The notes under the pieces are model-generated. The model was not told the origin of the DNA, ran no database searches, and saw nothing but the letters and a program-made list of their open reading frames with translations. From Corynebacterium sphenisci DSM 44792 (GTDB taxonomy: Bacteria > Actinomycetota > Actinomycetes > Mycobacteriales > Mycobacteriaceae): DNA of 64,000 nucleotides. Both the position numbers and the translations under genes were made by a program. The DNA lies in the NCBI RefSeq assembly GCF_001941505.1, contig NZ_CP009248.1, forward strand, positions 372,001 through 436,000, read 5' to 3'. Shown piece by piece: positions 63,859 through 64,000 of this stretch. Numbering within the stretch: position 1 is the stretch's first letter; each line of letters opens with the position of its first letter.

Positions 63859-64000
63859 CGACGGGCTCCCTCCGCTTCGGGCGCAGCCGTCTGTCCATCA
63901 GCAGGTACAGGGCCAGCAGGGTTAGGAAGAAGACGAGCAACATCGCCAGTCCCCCGAAACCTTCCAGGGAGACGATAAACAATAATGCGATGTACGCCGC
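63845..64000 (-). CDS. Membrane protein, C-terminal end only
   Basis: The frame is open from the window edge for 51 codons to a TGA at 63847-63845. It contains a hydrophobic helix (GLAMLLVFFLTLLALYLLM) followed by a basic tail (DRRLRPKRREP), so the end faces the cytoplasm. Codons are less GC-biased than in the neighbours. It overlaps the 61-codon gene by 14 bases. The rest of the gene is outside the window. Confidence 0.6.
   Translation of the reverse strand, partial: AAYIALLFIVSLEGFGGLAMLLVFFLTLLALYLLMDRRLRPKRREPVDAGM

Overview
The window is about 64 kb of very GC-rich (roughly three quarters G+C) actinobacterial chromosome. The gene order points to the Mycobacteriales and most likely a high-GC Corynebacterium. 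It runs secY-adk-map-infA-rpsM-rpsK-rpsD-rpoA-rplQ-truA, then an ESX-4 type VII secretion locus, rplM-rpsI, glmM and glmS. The evidence is infA directly followed by rpsM, the ESX-4 genes lying between truA and rplM, and an alpha/beta hydrolase divergent from glmS. No tRNA, rRNA, CRISPR array or transposase was recognised. The genus assignment is an inference from gene order and protein resemblance.

Layout. 0-6.3 kb: an iron/siderophore uptake locus (FecCD permease end, two exporter-fold ABC half-transporters, FecE ATPase, siderophore-binding lipoprotein) with less extreme base composition than its neighbours and two candidate DtxR boxes. 6.3-16.7 kb: an MFS transporter and the secY-to-truA housekeeping block, with an Na+/dicarboxylate-type symporter between map and infA. 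16.7-32.1 kb: a DUF6541-like membrane protein, a lipoprotein, the ESX-4 apparatus (EccE-like, EccB, MycP, EccD, EccC, a T7SS-associated protein, two WXG100 proteins), then rplM-rpsI. 32.3-44.7 kb: an accessory block inserted between rpsI and glmM. It holds an OafA-type acyltransferase, an oligopeptide ABC transporter with two binding proteins, an unknown protein, and a strikingly low-GC single gene (42.35-43.9 kb) that combines a restriction-type N-terminal domain, a CBS pair and a HEPN-like RNase motif. 44.7-47.1 kb: glmM and two tandem lipoproteins. 47.3-53.5 kb: a complete mevalonate pathway (idi, mvk, mvaD, pmk, mvaA, mvaS). 53.6-58.5 kb: a secreted DUF4189-like protein, a second acyltransferase, and a three-gene operon that looks like type VII secretion cargo. 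58.5-64 kb: alpha/beta hydrolase, glmS, a DUF4189-like lipoprotein, an ECF sigma factor and a partial opposing operon.

The most interesting pattern is regulatory. Seven sites of the form GGGAAC - 16 to 18 bases - C(G/A)TC sit 35 to 80 bases upstream of seven genes scattered over 31 kb: the ESX-4 WXG100 pair, two tandem lipoproteins, two DUF4189-like exported proteins, an OafA/SGNH acyltransferase and the putative T7SS cargo operon. This is the promoter type I recall for ECF sigma factor SigM of Mycobacterium tuberculosis, which controls esxU/esxT there. An ECF sigma gene lies in the same window. I read this as one cell-surface/ESX-4 regulon; which sigma factor reads it is inference.

The second candidate system is the low-GC CBS/HEPN gene, which has the composition and domain logic of a horizontally acquired antiphage or abortive-infection effector.
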